Shown here: piece after piece, positions 48,326-59,208 of the stretch
Position numbering within the stretch: position 1 is the stretch's first letter
Layout of the letters: every line of letters starts with the position of its first letter
From: Thiothrix subterranea
Lineage (GTDB): Bacteria; Pseudomonadota; Gammaproteobacteria; Thiotrichales; Thiotrichaceae
Assembly: GCF_016772315.1 (NCBI RefSeq)
Contig: NZ_CP053482.1
Span: 434,001 to 498,000 of the forward strand
DNA: 64,000 nucleotides
Direction of reading: 5' to 3'
The notes under the pieces: model-generated
Seen by the model: only the letters and a program-made list of their open reading frames with translations
Database searches by the model: none
Told to the model about the DNA's origin: nothing
Position numbers and translations under genes: made by a program

Positions 48326-49456
48326 TTAATTCATGCGTACCATATCGGGGGCTTTAGCAAAATCAGGGAGGTTATCGGTAGCGTGCCGAGCGGCTTCTGC
48401 TGCTGCTTTGAGTTCATCAGCTTTACGGTCGACGACCCAATCCATGACACCTGCGCCAATCCACATGCTAAACAGCGCGACCCACGCGGTGATGACTAAA
48501 ATGACTCCGCCGGTAACACCCGCGCCGACCGCGCAACCACCGGCAAGCATCCCGCCAAATCCCATCAATGTCGCACCGATGAAAAAACGGGTAAAGCCGC
48601 TGTCTTGCGTAAACTGCTGCCATTTGAATTCACGAGTCACCAGTGCCGCCAGCAACGAACCAAGGAAGACGCCCGGTACGAGACCCACATTGAAGCTCAA
48701 TGACAAGTAAGGCTGATTGATCAATCCCATCAAGGTATCGGCTGAAGGCCCGGTGAAACTCACACTTTGCACTTGCACAATGTCAAAAGAATTGCTGGCC
48801 TGCCAACTGGTCAACCACCACCCTAGCGCAACAGAGAAGCCTGTGATCATCGCCGCAATGCTCAACCACTTACTCACCTCGTGACGCTTAGCAAACCATA
48901 GAGCGATTCCCAAGAAAGCTGCCCCCAACATAATGCCACCATAGGGCGGCAACCACCCGGCGAAACTGCGCGAACTGCCATCGACCAACCACCAAGAAGA
49001 AATTTCTTCGCGCAGGGGAGACAATCCGCCGGTCAATGACGCTTGTGCCACAATCGTTACCACCAGCCCCGCCACCATCGTGCGCATATTGCCGGTCGCG
49101 GATAACACCAGCAAACGGCTGGCACAACCGCCCGCTAACACCATGCCGCCACCAAACAGCAGGCCGCCAATAATCGCGCCAGACATAGACCCCGCATTAT
49201 TCAACTGCCGAATCTGCCCGGTATCAATCGCGCCAGCGCCAATCAAATACTGAGTAGCCAACATCGCCGCACCAAATGCGAGTAGCCAAATCGCAAATTT
49301 TTTGCCCGTTTGCCCGCGCCAAAATTCGACGCACGCGGCGCGTAAACAAAAACGGCTTTGCTGTGCAAAAATACCGAAGGTCAACCCCACCACTGCTCCA
49401 ATGACAGCGGAGATTTCTTCCGTACTCAAATACGCCACTAAGGTCTCATAATCCAT
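48326..49456 (-). CDS. tsuA: YeeE/YedE-type thiosulfate transporter
   Basis: A 376-residue polytopic membrane protein of the YeeE/YedE family, whose characterised member TsuA imports thiosulfate through a pore lined by conserved cysteines. Cys-containing repeats are visible: FGIFAQQSRFCLRAACVEFWRG (Cys37, Cys42), VLAGGCASRLLV (Cys111) and MLAGGCAVGAGVTGG in the second half, showing the internal two-fold duplication. The gene lies between cytochrome c' and cytochrome b561 genes, which fits a sulfur-oxidising lifestyle. Transport of another sulfur species is possible. Confidence 0.8.
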   Translation of the reverse strand: MDYETLVAYLSTEEISAVIGAVVGLTFGIFAQQSRFCLRAACVEFWRGQTGKKFAIWLLAFGAAMLATQYLIGAGAIDTGQIRQLNNAGSMSGAIIGGLLFGGGMVLAGGCASRLLVLSATGNMRTMVAGLVVTIVAQASLTGGLSPLREEISSWWLVDGSSRSFAGWLPPYGGIMLGAAFLGIALWFAKRHEVSKWLSIAAMITGFSVALGWWLTSWQASNSFDIVQVQSVSFTGPSADTLMGLINQPYLSLSFNVGLVPGVFLGSLLAALVTREFKWQQFTQDSGFTRFFIGATLMGFGGMLAGGCAVGAGVTGGVILVITAWVALFSMWIGAGVMDWVVDRKADELKAAAEAARHATDNLPDFAKAPDMVRMN

Positions 49457-49579
49457 TTCACTCTCCCTTCACCATGAGAAATCACAATGAAGCTATGCAA
49501 TAATCAATGGAGAGTATCTTAATTAAGTATATTAAGAATTGCTAATGATCTATGTCAAAATAGTGCGTAACACCTGCAA

Positions 49580-50256
49580 TCACTGTGCTAAAAAAGCAAT
49601 CCCAGATGCAACACCCGCGTAGATCATCGCAAACACCAATACGCCCAACCAAGCAGGCTTGAATACCAATGTGACAGGTAATGGCTGTTGCGTAGGCCAG
49701 TCGGCTTTACCCACAACCATTGCCTTAACCAGATTAGTCCGCTTATAAAAACGGTAGAAAAATACCGCCGCGATATGAATACCTGCCAACAGCAGAATGC
49801 TATTAAAGCTAAAATGGTGAATAGACGTCAGCCATTCCGCTGTACTACCGGATACCAGCGCGATCAACGGCCCTTCGGTCATAATATCGTCGGTAGCAAA
49901 TAAACCGGTAGCCGCTTGTGCCAACACTGCCAGCAACAATACCACCACCATCCACGCCCCCAACGGATTATGCCCGGCATGAAACGCCGTTGCTCTGCTC
50001 CGCCAATCACGCAAATGCGCCAACGCTTGCACCGGCGACGTCAGAAATTGCCTAAACTGGGCGGTATCACTCCCAATAAAGCCCCAGACAATCCGAAACA
50101 GCACCAGAGCCAGCAGAAAAATACCACTGCGCTCGTGCCACACCATCCAGTTACCGCCGATTTCCGCACAAAACCACGAAAAACCAATACCGATCACTAG
50201 AGTCCAGTGGAACAGGCGGGTCGGCAAATCCCAAAGCTTTACCGGAGTCGTTTGCA

Positions 50257-50257
<1 letters not shown>
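49580..50257 (-). CDS. Cytochrome b561-type membrane cytochrome
   Basis: A 225-residue protein with four or five membrane segments of the Ni-Fe-hydrogenase/cytochrome b561 family. The first segment has VKLWDLPTRLFHWTLVIGIGFSW (heme-ligating His in FHW), the second WHERSGIFLLALVLFRIVWGFIG, a fourth HHFSFNSILLLAGIHIAAVFFY, providing paired histidines for two b hemes. The ATG at 50257 shares one base with the dapB stop (TGATG), so it is translationally coupled to dnaJ-dapB. Such cytochromes often work with a cytochrome c', here encoded 1.3 kb away. Confidence 0.85.
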
Positions 50258-52223
<1,966 letters not shown>

Positions 52224-52305
52224 AAATTCGATCCCCACTTAAACGAAATCAGGCACAGCAAGAAAATTCTTGCTGCGCCTGTGTATTTAGAAGATGGCTA
52301 GTGTA

Positions 52306-54222
52306 TTACTTCTTGCCATCAACTTCTTCAAATTCAGCATCAACGATGTCGTCGTCGCCCGCCTTGCCGCCCGTTTGTGCGCCTGCACCCGGTTCAACGC
52401 CGCCGTCTGCGCCGCCCGCCATTTGCTGCATCAGCTTGCCAGACGCTTCCATCAACGCTTCGGACTTGCGCTCGATCACGTCTTTGTTGTCGCCTTTGAC
52501 CGCATCACGCAATTCGCTGATCAGGGATTCGAGGTTAGCACGCGATGCGCCATCCACCTTTTCACCGTACTCTTTCAGCGACTTTTCCGTGCCGTGAATC
52601 ATGCTGTCGGCTTGGTTGCGTGCATCGACCAATTCGCGAGATTTACGGTCATCTTCCGCGTGCGCTTCCGCGTCCTTCACCATTTGCTGGACTTCAGCAT
52701 CGGACAAGCCGGAAGAAGCCTTGATGACGATGGTTTGCTGCTTGCCGGTGGACTTGTCTTTCGCGCCAACGTTCAAGATACCGTTTGCGTCGATGTCAAA
52801 CGTTACTTCTACTTGCGGCATACCGCGCGGAGCAGGTGGAATGTCTTGCAGGTCGAAACGCCCCAGTGACTTATTGTCACGCGCCATTTCGCGTTCACCT
52901 TGCAGGACGTGCACGGTAACAGCCGTTTGGTTGTCTTCTGCGGTGGAGAACACTTGCGATGCTTTGGTGGGGATCGTGGTGTTCTTTTGGATCAGCTTGG
53001 TCAGCACGCCGCCGAGGGTTTCGATACCCAATGACAATGGGGTAACGTCCAACAACAGAATGTCTTTAACACCGCCGCCCAATACGCCGCCTTGAATCGC
53101 TGCACCAACGGCAACCGCTTCGTCAGGGTTCACGTCTTTGCGTGGCTCTTTGCCGAAGAAGTTTTTCACTGCTTCTTGGACTTTCGGCATACGCGTTTGA
53201 CCGCCAACCATGATGACATCGTTGATTTGTGCCACTGACAAACCGGCATCTTTCAGGGCAATTTTGCACGGTACCATAGTGCGCTCGATCAGGTCGTCCA
53301 CCAATGATTCCAACTTGGCGCGGCTCACTTTGATGTTCAAGTGTTTCGGGCCGGAAGCATCAGCGGTGATGTACGGCAGATTCACGTCAGATTGTTGGCT
53401 GGTTGACAGTTCGATCTTGGCTTTTTCTGCCGCGTCTTTCAGACGTTGCATCGCCAATGGATCGCCTTTCAGATCCAAACCGCTGGTTTTGCGGAATTCG
53501 TCTGCCAGATAGTCGATCAATCGCATATCGAAGTCTTCACCACCGAGGAAGGTGTCGCCGTTGGTAGACAGTACTTCAAACTGCATTTCGCCATCAACGT
53601 CAGCGATTTCGATGATGGATACGTCGAATGTACCGCCACCCAAGTCATAAACGGCGATTTTGCTGTCGCCTTTGGCTTTGTCCATGCCGTAAGCCAGTGC
53701 CGCTGCGGTTGGCTCATTGATGATGCGCTTAACATCCAGACCCGCGATTCTGCCCGCGTCTTTGGTGGCTTGACGTTGCGAATCGTTGAAGTAAGCCGGA
53801 ACAGTAATAACCGCTTCGGTAACAGGCTCGCCCAAGAAATCTTCAGCGGTTTTCTTCATCTTCATCAGCACGCGGGCGGAAATTTCTGGCGGTGCCATTT
53901 TCTTGCCGCGCACGTCTACCCACGCATCGCCGTTGTCGGCTTGGACGATTTTGTACGGCACAAGTTTGATGTCTTTTTGTACCGCATCCTCTTTGAAACG
54001 GCGACCAATCAAACGCTTAATGGCGTACAGGGTATTTTCTGGGTTGGTGACGGCTTGGCGCTTGGCGGTTTGACCGACCAGCACTTCGTCTTCCATGAAC
54101 GCAATGATTGACGGGGTGGTGCGATCACCTTCTGCGTTTTCGATAACACGGGGCTTGTCGCCATCCATGACCGCCACGCAAGAGTTAGTTGTACCCAAGT
54201 CAATACCGATAATCTTTCCCAT
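52306..54222 (-). CDS. dnaK: Chaperone protein DnaK (Hsp70)
   Basis: A 638-residue Hsp70. The nucleotide-binding domain starts [18 protein letters not shown] and holds [11 protein letters not shown] and [13 protein letters not shown]; the linker [15 protein letters not shown] joins the substrate-binding domain; the C-terminus ends in the acidic EFEEVDGKK, which in other DnaKs interacts with partners. The ATG at 54222 is used; the in-frame codon at 54270 would extend before the family start. It has its own sigma-32-type promoter upstream, apart from that of grpE. Confidence 0.98.
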   Translation of the reverse strand: MGKIIGIDLGTTNSCVAVMDGDKPRVIENAEGDRTTPSIIAFMEDEVLVGQTAKRQAVTNPENTLYAIKRLIGRRFKEDAVQKDIKLVPYKIVQADNGDAWVDVRGKKMAPPEISARVLMKMKKTAEDFLGEPVTEAVITVPAYFNDSQRQATKDAGRIAGLDVKRIINEPTAAALAYGMDKAKGDSKIAVYDLGGGTFDVSIIEIADVDGEMQFEVLSTNGDTFLGGEDFDMRLIDYLADEFRKTSGLDLKGDPLAMQRLKDAAEKAKIELSTSQQSDVNLPYITADASGPKHLNIKVSRAKLESLVDDLIERTMVPCKIALKDAGLSVAQINDVIMVGGQTRMPKVQEAVKNFFGKEPRKDVNPDEAVAVGAAIQGGVLGGGVKDILLLDVTPLSLGIETLGGVLTKLIQKNTTIPTKASQVFSTAEDNQTAVTVHVLQGEREMARDNKSLGRFDLQDIPPAPRGMPQVEVTFDIDANGILNVGAKDKSTGKQQTIVIKASSGLSDAEVQQMVKDAEAHAEDDRKSRELVDARNQADSMIHGTEKSLKEYGEKVDGASRANLESLISELRDAVKGDNKDVIERKSEALMEASGKLMQQMAGGADGGVEPGAGAQTGGKAGDDDIVDAEFEEVDGKK

Positions 54223-54281
54223 AGTGTCTCTCCAGAATGCTTTTTGTAGGGCTAATACGAATGTTGTCAATTGGCTTGTTT

Positions 54282-54308
54282 ATGTGGGGTTAACTACCCG
54301 TTTTCAAG
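54282..54308 (-). promoter_or_regulatory. Sigma-32 heat-shock promoter of dnaK
   Basis: On the minus strand: -35 CTTGAAA (54308-54302), a 12-bp spacer and -10 CCCCACAT (54289-54282), against the consensus CTTGAAA and CCCCATNT. The predicted start is about 50 bp before the dnaK ATG. Confidence 0.75.
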
Positions 54309-54327
54309 AGCCGATGTGACAGAATCT

Positions 54328-54873
54328 TTACTTTTTGCTAACCATGACCATCGCAGGGCGTACCACGCGACCGTTCAGCAAGTAACCTTTTTGCATCACC
54401 AACGACAAGGTATTGTTGTCGAACTCAGGGTGTGGCTGCATCGACATGGCTTGATGGTGTTCAGGGTTAAACGCATCACCCGGTTTACCGACGGAGGTAA
54501 TGTTGAATTTTTCCATGACGGTTTCAAACTGCTTGAGGGTAAGCGCCATGCCTTCGCGAATTTGCTCAATATCGCCTTGCGCCTGCATCCCCATTTCCAA
54601 GCTGTCGATCACCGGAATGATGGATTCGAGAAATTTTTGGGCAGAATATTTGTGCGCGTCTTCAATTTGTTTTTCAAAACGACGGCGTTGATTCGCCATT
54701 TCCGCTTGCGCTCGCAGCAATTGTTCGTAGTTATCGGCGGCTTCAGCCTTGGCTTTGTCGAGTTCGATTTGCAGGGCATCAGTGTCTAATGGCTCAATAT
54801 CCATCACGTCCATCACAGCGTCATCTGCATCGTTTGTCGCTGCGTCTTGCAGGTTGTCTTTGGGATCGTTCAT
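54328..54873 (-). CDS. grpE: Nucleotide exchange factor GrpE
   Basis: A 181-residue co-chaperone. An acidic, disordered N-terminus (about 1-35) leads to a long coiled coil (TDALQIELDKAKAEAADNYEQLLRAQAEMANQRRRFEKQIEDA), then a helical bundle and a beta domain with the signatures VIDSLEMGMQA and GDAFNPEHHQAMSMQP. It releases ADP from DnaK. The gene is transcribed ahead of dnaK and after cnoX, with a strong hairpin in its leader. Confidence 0.95.
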   Translation of the reverse strand: MNDPKDNLQDAATNDADDAVMDVMDIEPLDTDALQIELDKAKAEAADNYEQLLRAQAEMANQRRRFEKQIEDAHKYSAQKFLESIIPVIDSLEMGMQAQGDIEQIREGMALTLKQFETVMEKFNITSVGKPGDAFNPEHHQAMSMQPHPEFDNNTLSLVMQKGYLLNGRVVRPAMVMVSKK

Positions 54874-54883
54874 TGTTACTACT

Positions 54884-54912
54884 CCACGGCGATAAAAATC
54901 ATTTCGCCGTGG
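54884..54912 (-). promoter_or_regulatory. 5'-UTR hairpin partly covering the grpE ribosome-binding site
   Basis: CCACGGCGA (54912-54904 on the minus strand) pairs exactly with TCGCCGTGG (54892-54884) around an 11-nt A/T-rich loop. The last GG of the stem belongs to the GGAG that serves as ribosome-binding site, 8 nt before the ATG at 54873. It may limit translation until unfolded. Confidence 0.55.
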
Positions 54913-54920
54913 AAAGTAAG

Positions 54921-54941
54921 GTTTAGTTTGGGAATTTCAAG
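54921..54941 (-). promoter_or_regulatory. Possible sigma-32 promoter of grpE
   Basis: On the minus strand a perfect -35 CTTGAAA lies at 54941-54935. The -10 region 13-14 bp downstream (around CCTTACTT) matches CCCCATNT only partly, so this is weaker than the dnaK promoter. Confidence 0.4.
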
Positions 54942-54980
54942 GGCAAACTCGCATTTTTGCCGAAAATAACCCAAAACACC

Positions 54981-55856
54981 TCAATAAAGTAAGGCAAATA
55001 ACTTATTGCGATATTTTTTCACCAAAGGATTGGCGCTACCGATCAATTCAAAAGTATTGAATAAACCTTGTTTACCAGCGCCATCTTGGAACTTGCTGTC
55101 TTTTTTATGCACGGTGAAATACAGCTCCAGACCGGCTTCAATCTCATCCATTGCGACACGGATTTTGGCTAATTCCAGCATGGTTGCCAGGTCGTCAGGG
55201 TTAGCGGCTAATTGCTGTTCGAGCGCTGAGGTATCCACACCGACCACTTGCGCTTGCAATTTTGCCCGTTTCACCTCTGCTAGTAGCTGGCTCATGACCT
55301 GATTATCAATGGCATCCGGCGGAATCGCTTGCAGCAGAGCCTCCGCTTCTTCCGCACGCTGTTGCTGAATCAGCATTCCGGCGAGTTCAATTGCCGCCTC
55401 ATGAAAATCCGGTTCGTGCTGAAGCACTTGTTCCATCAACTGAGTTGCGCCCGGCAAATCACCGTTGTTGTACATTTCCAGCGCTTGCTGGCGGTACGGC
55501 TCGGTTTTGCGGGTGCGGTGGCGGTCGATGAGTTTGCGAATTTCAGACTCTGGCTGTACCCCCGTGAATTCATCCACAATCCTGCCATCTTTAATGACCT
55601 TGACGGTCGGCAGATTACGCACCCCGAATTGGGCGGCGAGTTGCTGTTGTTGGTCGCTATTGACCTTCACCAGAATGAAACCGCCTTGGTATTCATTCGC
55701 CAACTTCGCCAAAATCGGCATCAGCGTTTTGCAGGGTTGACACCAATCCGCCCAGAAATCCACCAAGATGGGGACTTGGTAAGAACTTTCCATGATTTGC
55801 TGAAAATTCTGCGGGGTCGCTTCAAAAATATAGGGGGAAGTTGCATTTTCTGCCAT
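54981..55856 (-). CDS. cnoX: Chaperedoxin CnoX/YbbN-type protein
   Basis: A 291-residue protein: an N-terminal thioredoxin domain (about 8-110) with WCQPC (Cys39, Cys42) and the cis-Pro segment RNLPTVKVIKDG, then TPR-like helices (about 118-291, EMYNNGDLPGATQLMEQVLQHEPDFHEAAIELAGML) and the typical C-terminal FNTFELIGSANPLVKKYRNKLFALLY. CnoX proteins hold unfolding proteins under oxidative stress and pass them to DnaK/J/GrpE and GroEL. E. coli CnoX has lost one cysteine of its active site; this one keeps both and may be redox-active. It lies immediately upstream of grpE on the same strand. Confidence 0.9.
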   Translation of the reverse strand: MAENATSPYIFEATPQNFQQIMESSYQVPILVDFWADWCQPCKTLMPILAKLANEYQGGFILVKVNSDQQQQLAAQFGVRNLPTVKVIKDGRIVDEFTGVQPESEIRKLIDRHRTRKTEPYRQQALEMYNNGDLPGATQLMEQVLQHEPDFHEAAIELAGMLIQQQRAEEAEALLQAIPPDAIDNQVMSQLLAEVKRAKLQAQVVGVDTSALEQQLAANPDDLATMLELAKIRVAMDEIEAGLELYFTVHKKDSKFQDGAGKQGLFNTFELIGSANPLVKKYRNKLFALLY

Positions 55857-55862
55857 TATTCT

Positions 55863-57509
55863 CTACTCCTTGTTAGCGTCTGCGGCGGGTGCTGCTTCAG
55901 TCGCAGGTGCTTCCTCAGCACCCATTTGCTGCTGCATTTGCTGCAATTGTTTCATTATCTCGATGGTTTCCTTCGGCACATCATCGCTTTCTTCCAGTAA
56001 CTGGATGATTTCAGGGGTCAAGCCTTCTGCCTCGATCTTTTTCATCAAATCTTCAGGAATGCCCATATTCGGGTCGCCACCCTCTTCCATCATGCCTTGA
56101 TCCATGCCCGGCGGAGCCAGCATAGCCACAAAATCAGCAAACGGCATCTGTTTGCCATTCAGGGTAACATTTTCACCCGCCAGCTCGATGGCACTGGTAA
56201 TTTTCTCGCCGTCCAACTTCAGCAAACCCTGTTCACTGAGCGGAGTCAACATCAGCTCAGAACCGGGAGGCAGTAAGGCTTTATCGGCATCCAAGGTTAC
56301 TTTGCCTTTCATGAGTTTTGCCCAGTCATTGGGGCCATAACTGGCAAGCGCCATCATATCCGGGGCTGCTTTACCCGTGTAGGTCAAATCCACATCAGCA
56401 TTCAGCTTACCCTTGGGGCTTTCGGTCAAGAGCGTGGTATGCAAGCGGCTTTTGTCGGTTTTCAGCACTTTAGCAAACAAGGTTTCGACGACTTTACCGG
56501 TGGTATCGGTCAATTGCGTCATCAACTCCTGCTGTTTTTGCTGGCCTTCTGGGGTTTCGGTGGCTTCGCTGCTCCACAGCATTTGGTTCTGGAGGCTTTG
56601 CAATTCGGCTTGTAGCTTGCCCAGTTCCTCTGCACCAGCCATATCCAAGCCGCTGAGATCAAGTTTGAAATCCAACTTGCTGAGCGCGTCGTCTACGCCT
56701 TGAATATTGCTGGCTTGCGTGGCGATTTTAAAGGCTAATTCATTGTCAGTGATACCGCTGTCGGACTGCATCGCCAAATCAAAGCTGACTGGCACGGTCG
56801 TCTCTTCCGCTAAAATGCTCACGCCCGGCATTTTGAGATCGAACGTTCCCAAGGCTTGCCCGCCAATCATGCCGGTCATGTCGCCTTCTAATTGCATGGA
56901 AGGCAGGGTGAATTGCGCCGTGGTATCTTTAACTTCAATTTTGCCCGCTTGCACTGAAATCTTACCCGTCATATCCGGCGCTGAAGTGCCAGACAAGGTA
57001 ATGCTATCCATTTGTGCGGTCGTGCCGTCCTGATCGACTTTCAGCGGATTCGTGGTGAAGTGGTAATCCGTATTGCCACCAAAACCAATCACGGTGTGGC
57101 CTTCTAACGGCGCTTTACCCGCAAATGCCGTGGTTAACCATTCACGCTGCTCAGCATCCAACGCCGCTGTATCCAGTTGGGTGTGGATTCGCGCCGTGCC
57201 GAACTGCACTGGGCTGCCACCACCGATAAACACCGGGCCATTGCTAATTTCATTGATGAATTGGATTTCACCCAAACCACTCAAGGGTGGCACATCCATA
57301 ATCAGCTTGGTAATCGCGGTAGCGCCCAAAGCGCTTTTTTCATAGCTAACCAGTTCTTGTTTGATGCCGCTTTGTGTGGACGCTTGATTTTGTTGGTCGA
57401 TAAACTGTTTCAAGGTGGTTTCAGTCTGTTGACCGACATACCAAGTAGTACCGCCCCACGCGACCAGCAAAACAACGGGAACAGACAGCAGTGTAACTAA
57501 CTTTTTCAT
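55863..57509 (-). CDS. ydgA: YdgA-family (DUF945) protein
   Basis: A 548-residue envelope protein with one N-terminal signal-anchor (MKKLVTLLSVPVVLLVAWGGTTWYVGQQTE), typical of DUF945/YdgA. The remainder is a long beta-rich periplasmic region with repeated segments, and it ends in a Glu/Gln/Met-rich, low-complexity tail (about 500-548, EIMKQLQQMQQQMGAEE). The ATG at 57509 begins the anchor and is preferred over the in-frame codon at 57539. The biochemical function of the family is unknown. It precedes cnoX by 6 bp and follows murJ by 59 bp. Confidence 0.75.
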   Translation of the reverse strand: MKKLVTLLSVPVVLLVAWGGTTWYVGQQTETTLKQFIDQQNQASTQSGIKQELVSYEKSALGATAITKLIMDVPPLSGLGEIQFINEISNGPVFIGGGSPVQFGTARIHTQLDTAALDAEQREWLTTAFAGKAPLEGHTVIGFGGNTDYHFTTNPLKVDQDGTTAQMDSITLSGTSAPDMTGKISVQAGKIEVKDTTAQFTLPSMQLEGDMTGMIGGQALGTFDLKMPGVSILAEETTVPVSFDLAMQSDSGITDNELAFKIATQASNIQGVDDALSKLDFKLDLSGLDMAGAEELGKLQAELQSLQNQMLWSSEATETPEGQQKQQELMTQLTDTTGKVVETLFAKVLKTDKSRLHTTLLTESPKGKLNADVDLTYTGKAAPDMMALASYGPNDWAKLMKGKVTLDADKALLPPGSELMLTPLSEQGLLKLDGEKITSAIELAGENVTLNGKQMPFADFVAMLAPPGMDQGMMEEGGDPNMGIPEDLMKKIEAEGLTPEIIQLLEESDDVPKETIEIMKQLQQMQQQMGAEEAPATEAAPAADANKE

Positions 57510-57568
57510 TATAGATTCCTGTAGGATGTATTTTGACACTTGCGCGAAGTGTACCAGAGAAAAAAGTA

Positions 57569-59125
57569 TCAGCGCCCCAACATTTGCCTAAACGGCATTC
57601 CCAGCAGCCGCAGCGCCATAAAATAACTGCTTAACGCCAGCGCAATCAGCCCCGTTAACCAGCCAATTCTTGACCATGTGGAAGCCGTTTGCCACCATGC
57701 ATCTGCCGGAGATGCCAGCCAAACCAACGCCGTCATCGCTAAGCAAGCTGCACCGATTTTCAGCAAAAAGACCCTCCAGCCTTTTGTCGGTTGAAAAATC
57801 TGCTGCTTACGCAAATGATAGAACAACAAACCCGCATTCACATATCCCGCTAAGGCGGTTGCCAAGGCCAAGCCAGCGTGCGCCCCCGCGATACCCGAAA
57901 AATACCAAGGCAATACAATCAACACATTCAGCGCCATATTCGCCCCAATCGCAATCATGCCGATTTTAACCGGGGTTTTGGTATCTTGACGCGAATAAAA
58001 ACCGGGCGCTAACACTTTCACCAGAATAAATCCGCTTAAGCCGACCGCATACGTCATCAAACTCAAGGATGACATTTGCACATCACGCCAAGCAAATTCA
58101 CCGTGCATCATCACCGTTGCCAAAATCGGCTTTGCCAACAACACCAAACCCAGCGTCGCAGGCAGCGAAATCAACACCCCCAGCCGCAAGGCCCAATCCA
58201 TCGTTTGCTGAAATTGCGACGCATCCGCCTTGGCATGATCGCTGGATAATTTGGGTAAAATCACCGTCCCCAACGCCACCCCGACAATCGCTAACGGCAA
58301 TTCCACAAAACGGTCGGAATAATACAACCACGAAATACTGCCCACCGCCAAAAATGATGCCAGCAAGGTATTGATCAGCAAATTCAACTGCGCCACTGAT
58401 GAACCAAACAAGGTCGGAATCATCAGCGTCATAATCCGGCTAACACCTTCGTGAGCCTTACGCAGGCGGAAACGCGGCAACAATCCCAAACGTGTCAAGG
58501 TCGGCAACTGAAACACCAATTGCGCCAACCCCGCGAAAAACACCCCCCACGCCAATGCCAAAATTGGTTCGTCAAAGTACGGCGCACCCCACACCGCCGC
58601 CGCAATCATCACCACATTCAATAAAGCAGGCGTTAAAGCCGGAATCGCAAACCGATGAAATGTATTCAAAATCCCACTGACAAACGCTGTCAGCGAAATA
58701 AATAAAATGTAGGGAAAGGTAATCCGCAACATTTCCACGGCTAAATCCGGTCGCGCACTCGGTTTGCTGGCAAACCCCGGTGCAAACACCCACATCACCA
58801 CAGGTGCTGCCACCACACCGATGACCGTAATCACCAGCAAAATCAGCGCCAGATAACCCGCCACATGATCAATCAAATCCTTGAGTTCTGCCTGACCACG
58901 CTTTTCCTTGTATTCCGACAACACCGGCACAAAAGCTAACGAAAACGCCCCTTCTGCAAACAAACGCCGCAACAAATTAGGGATGCGAAATGCCACATAA
59001 AACGCATCGGTTGCGCCATCCACCGGAAAATAACGCGCAACAATCATATCGCGCAGCAAGCCCAACACGCGGGAAATCATGGTCATGGCGCTGATCACAG
59101 CACCGGAACGCAACAAACGGCTCAT
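57569..59125 (-). CDS. murJ: Lipid II flippase MurJ
   Basis: A 518-residue MOP-family membrane protein with fourteen predicted segments that flips lipid II across the inner membrane for cell-wall synthesis. Signatures include SRVLGLLRDMIVARYFPVDGATDAFYVAFRIPNLLRRLFAEGAFSLAFVPVLSEY, TLLASFLAVGSISWLYYSDRFVELPLAIVGVALGTVILPKLS and VLAPGFYSRQDTKTPVKI. Conserved arginines of the central cavity lie in these segments. It is probably the first gene of the run murJ-ydgA-cnoX. Confidence 0.96.
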   Translation of the reverse strand: MSRLLRSGAVISAMTMISRVLGLLRDMIVARYFPVDGATDAFYVAFRIPNLLRRLFAEGAFSLAFVPVLSEYKEKRGQAELKDLIDHVAGYLALILLVITVIGVVAAPVVMWVFAPGFASKPSARPDLAVEMLRITFPYILFISLTAFVSGILNTFHRFAIPALTPALLNVVMIAAAVWGAPYFDEPILALAWGVFFAGLAQLVFQLPTLTRLGLLPRFRLRKAHEGVSRIMTLMIPTLFGSSVAQLNLLINTLLASFLAVGSISWLYYSDRFVELPLAIVGVALGTVILPKLSSDHAKADASQFQQTMDWALRLGVLISLPATLGLVLLAKPILATVMMHGEFAWRDVQMSSLSLMTYAVGLSGFILVKVLAPGFYSRQDTKTPVKIGMIAIGANMALNVLIVLPWYFSGIAGAHAGLALATALAGYVNAGLLFYHLRKQQIFQPTKGWRVFLLKIGAACLAMTALVWLASPADAWWQTASTWSRIGWLTGLIALALSSYFMALRLLGMPFRQMLGR

Positions 59126-59208
59126 GGTTTAACGTGGTTTCCACAAAAAGAAGCCGCGATTCTGCCCGAATCACGTGCAAAGGTCATGCAGGAAATGTGG
59201 ATTTGCCG

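Noticed and set aside
54874-54980. CIRCE/HrcA element in the grpE leader
   Set aside because: The inverted repeat CCACGGCGA has no similarity to the CIRCE arms TTAGCACTC, and the loop is longer.
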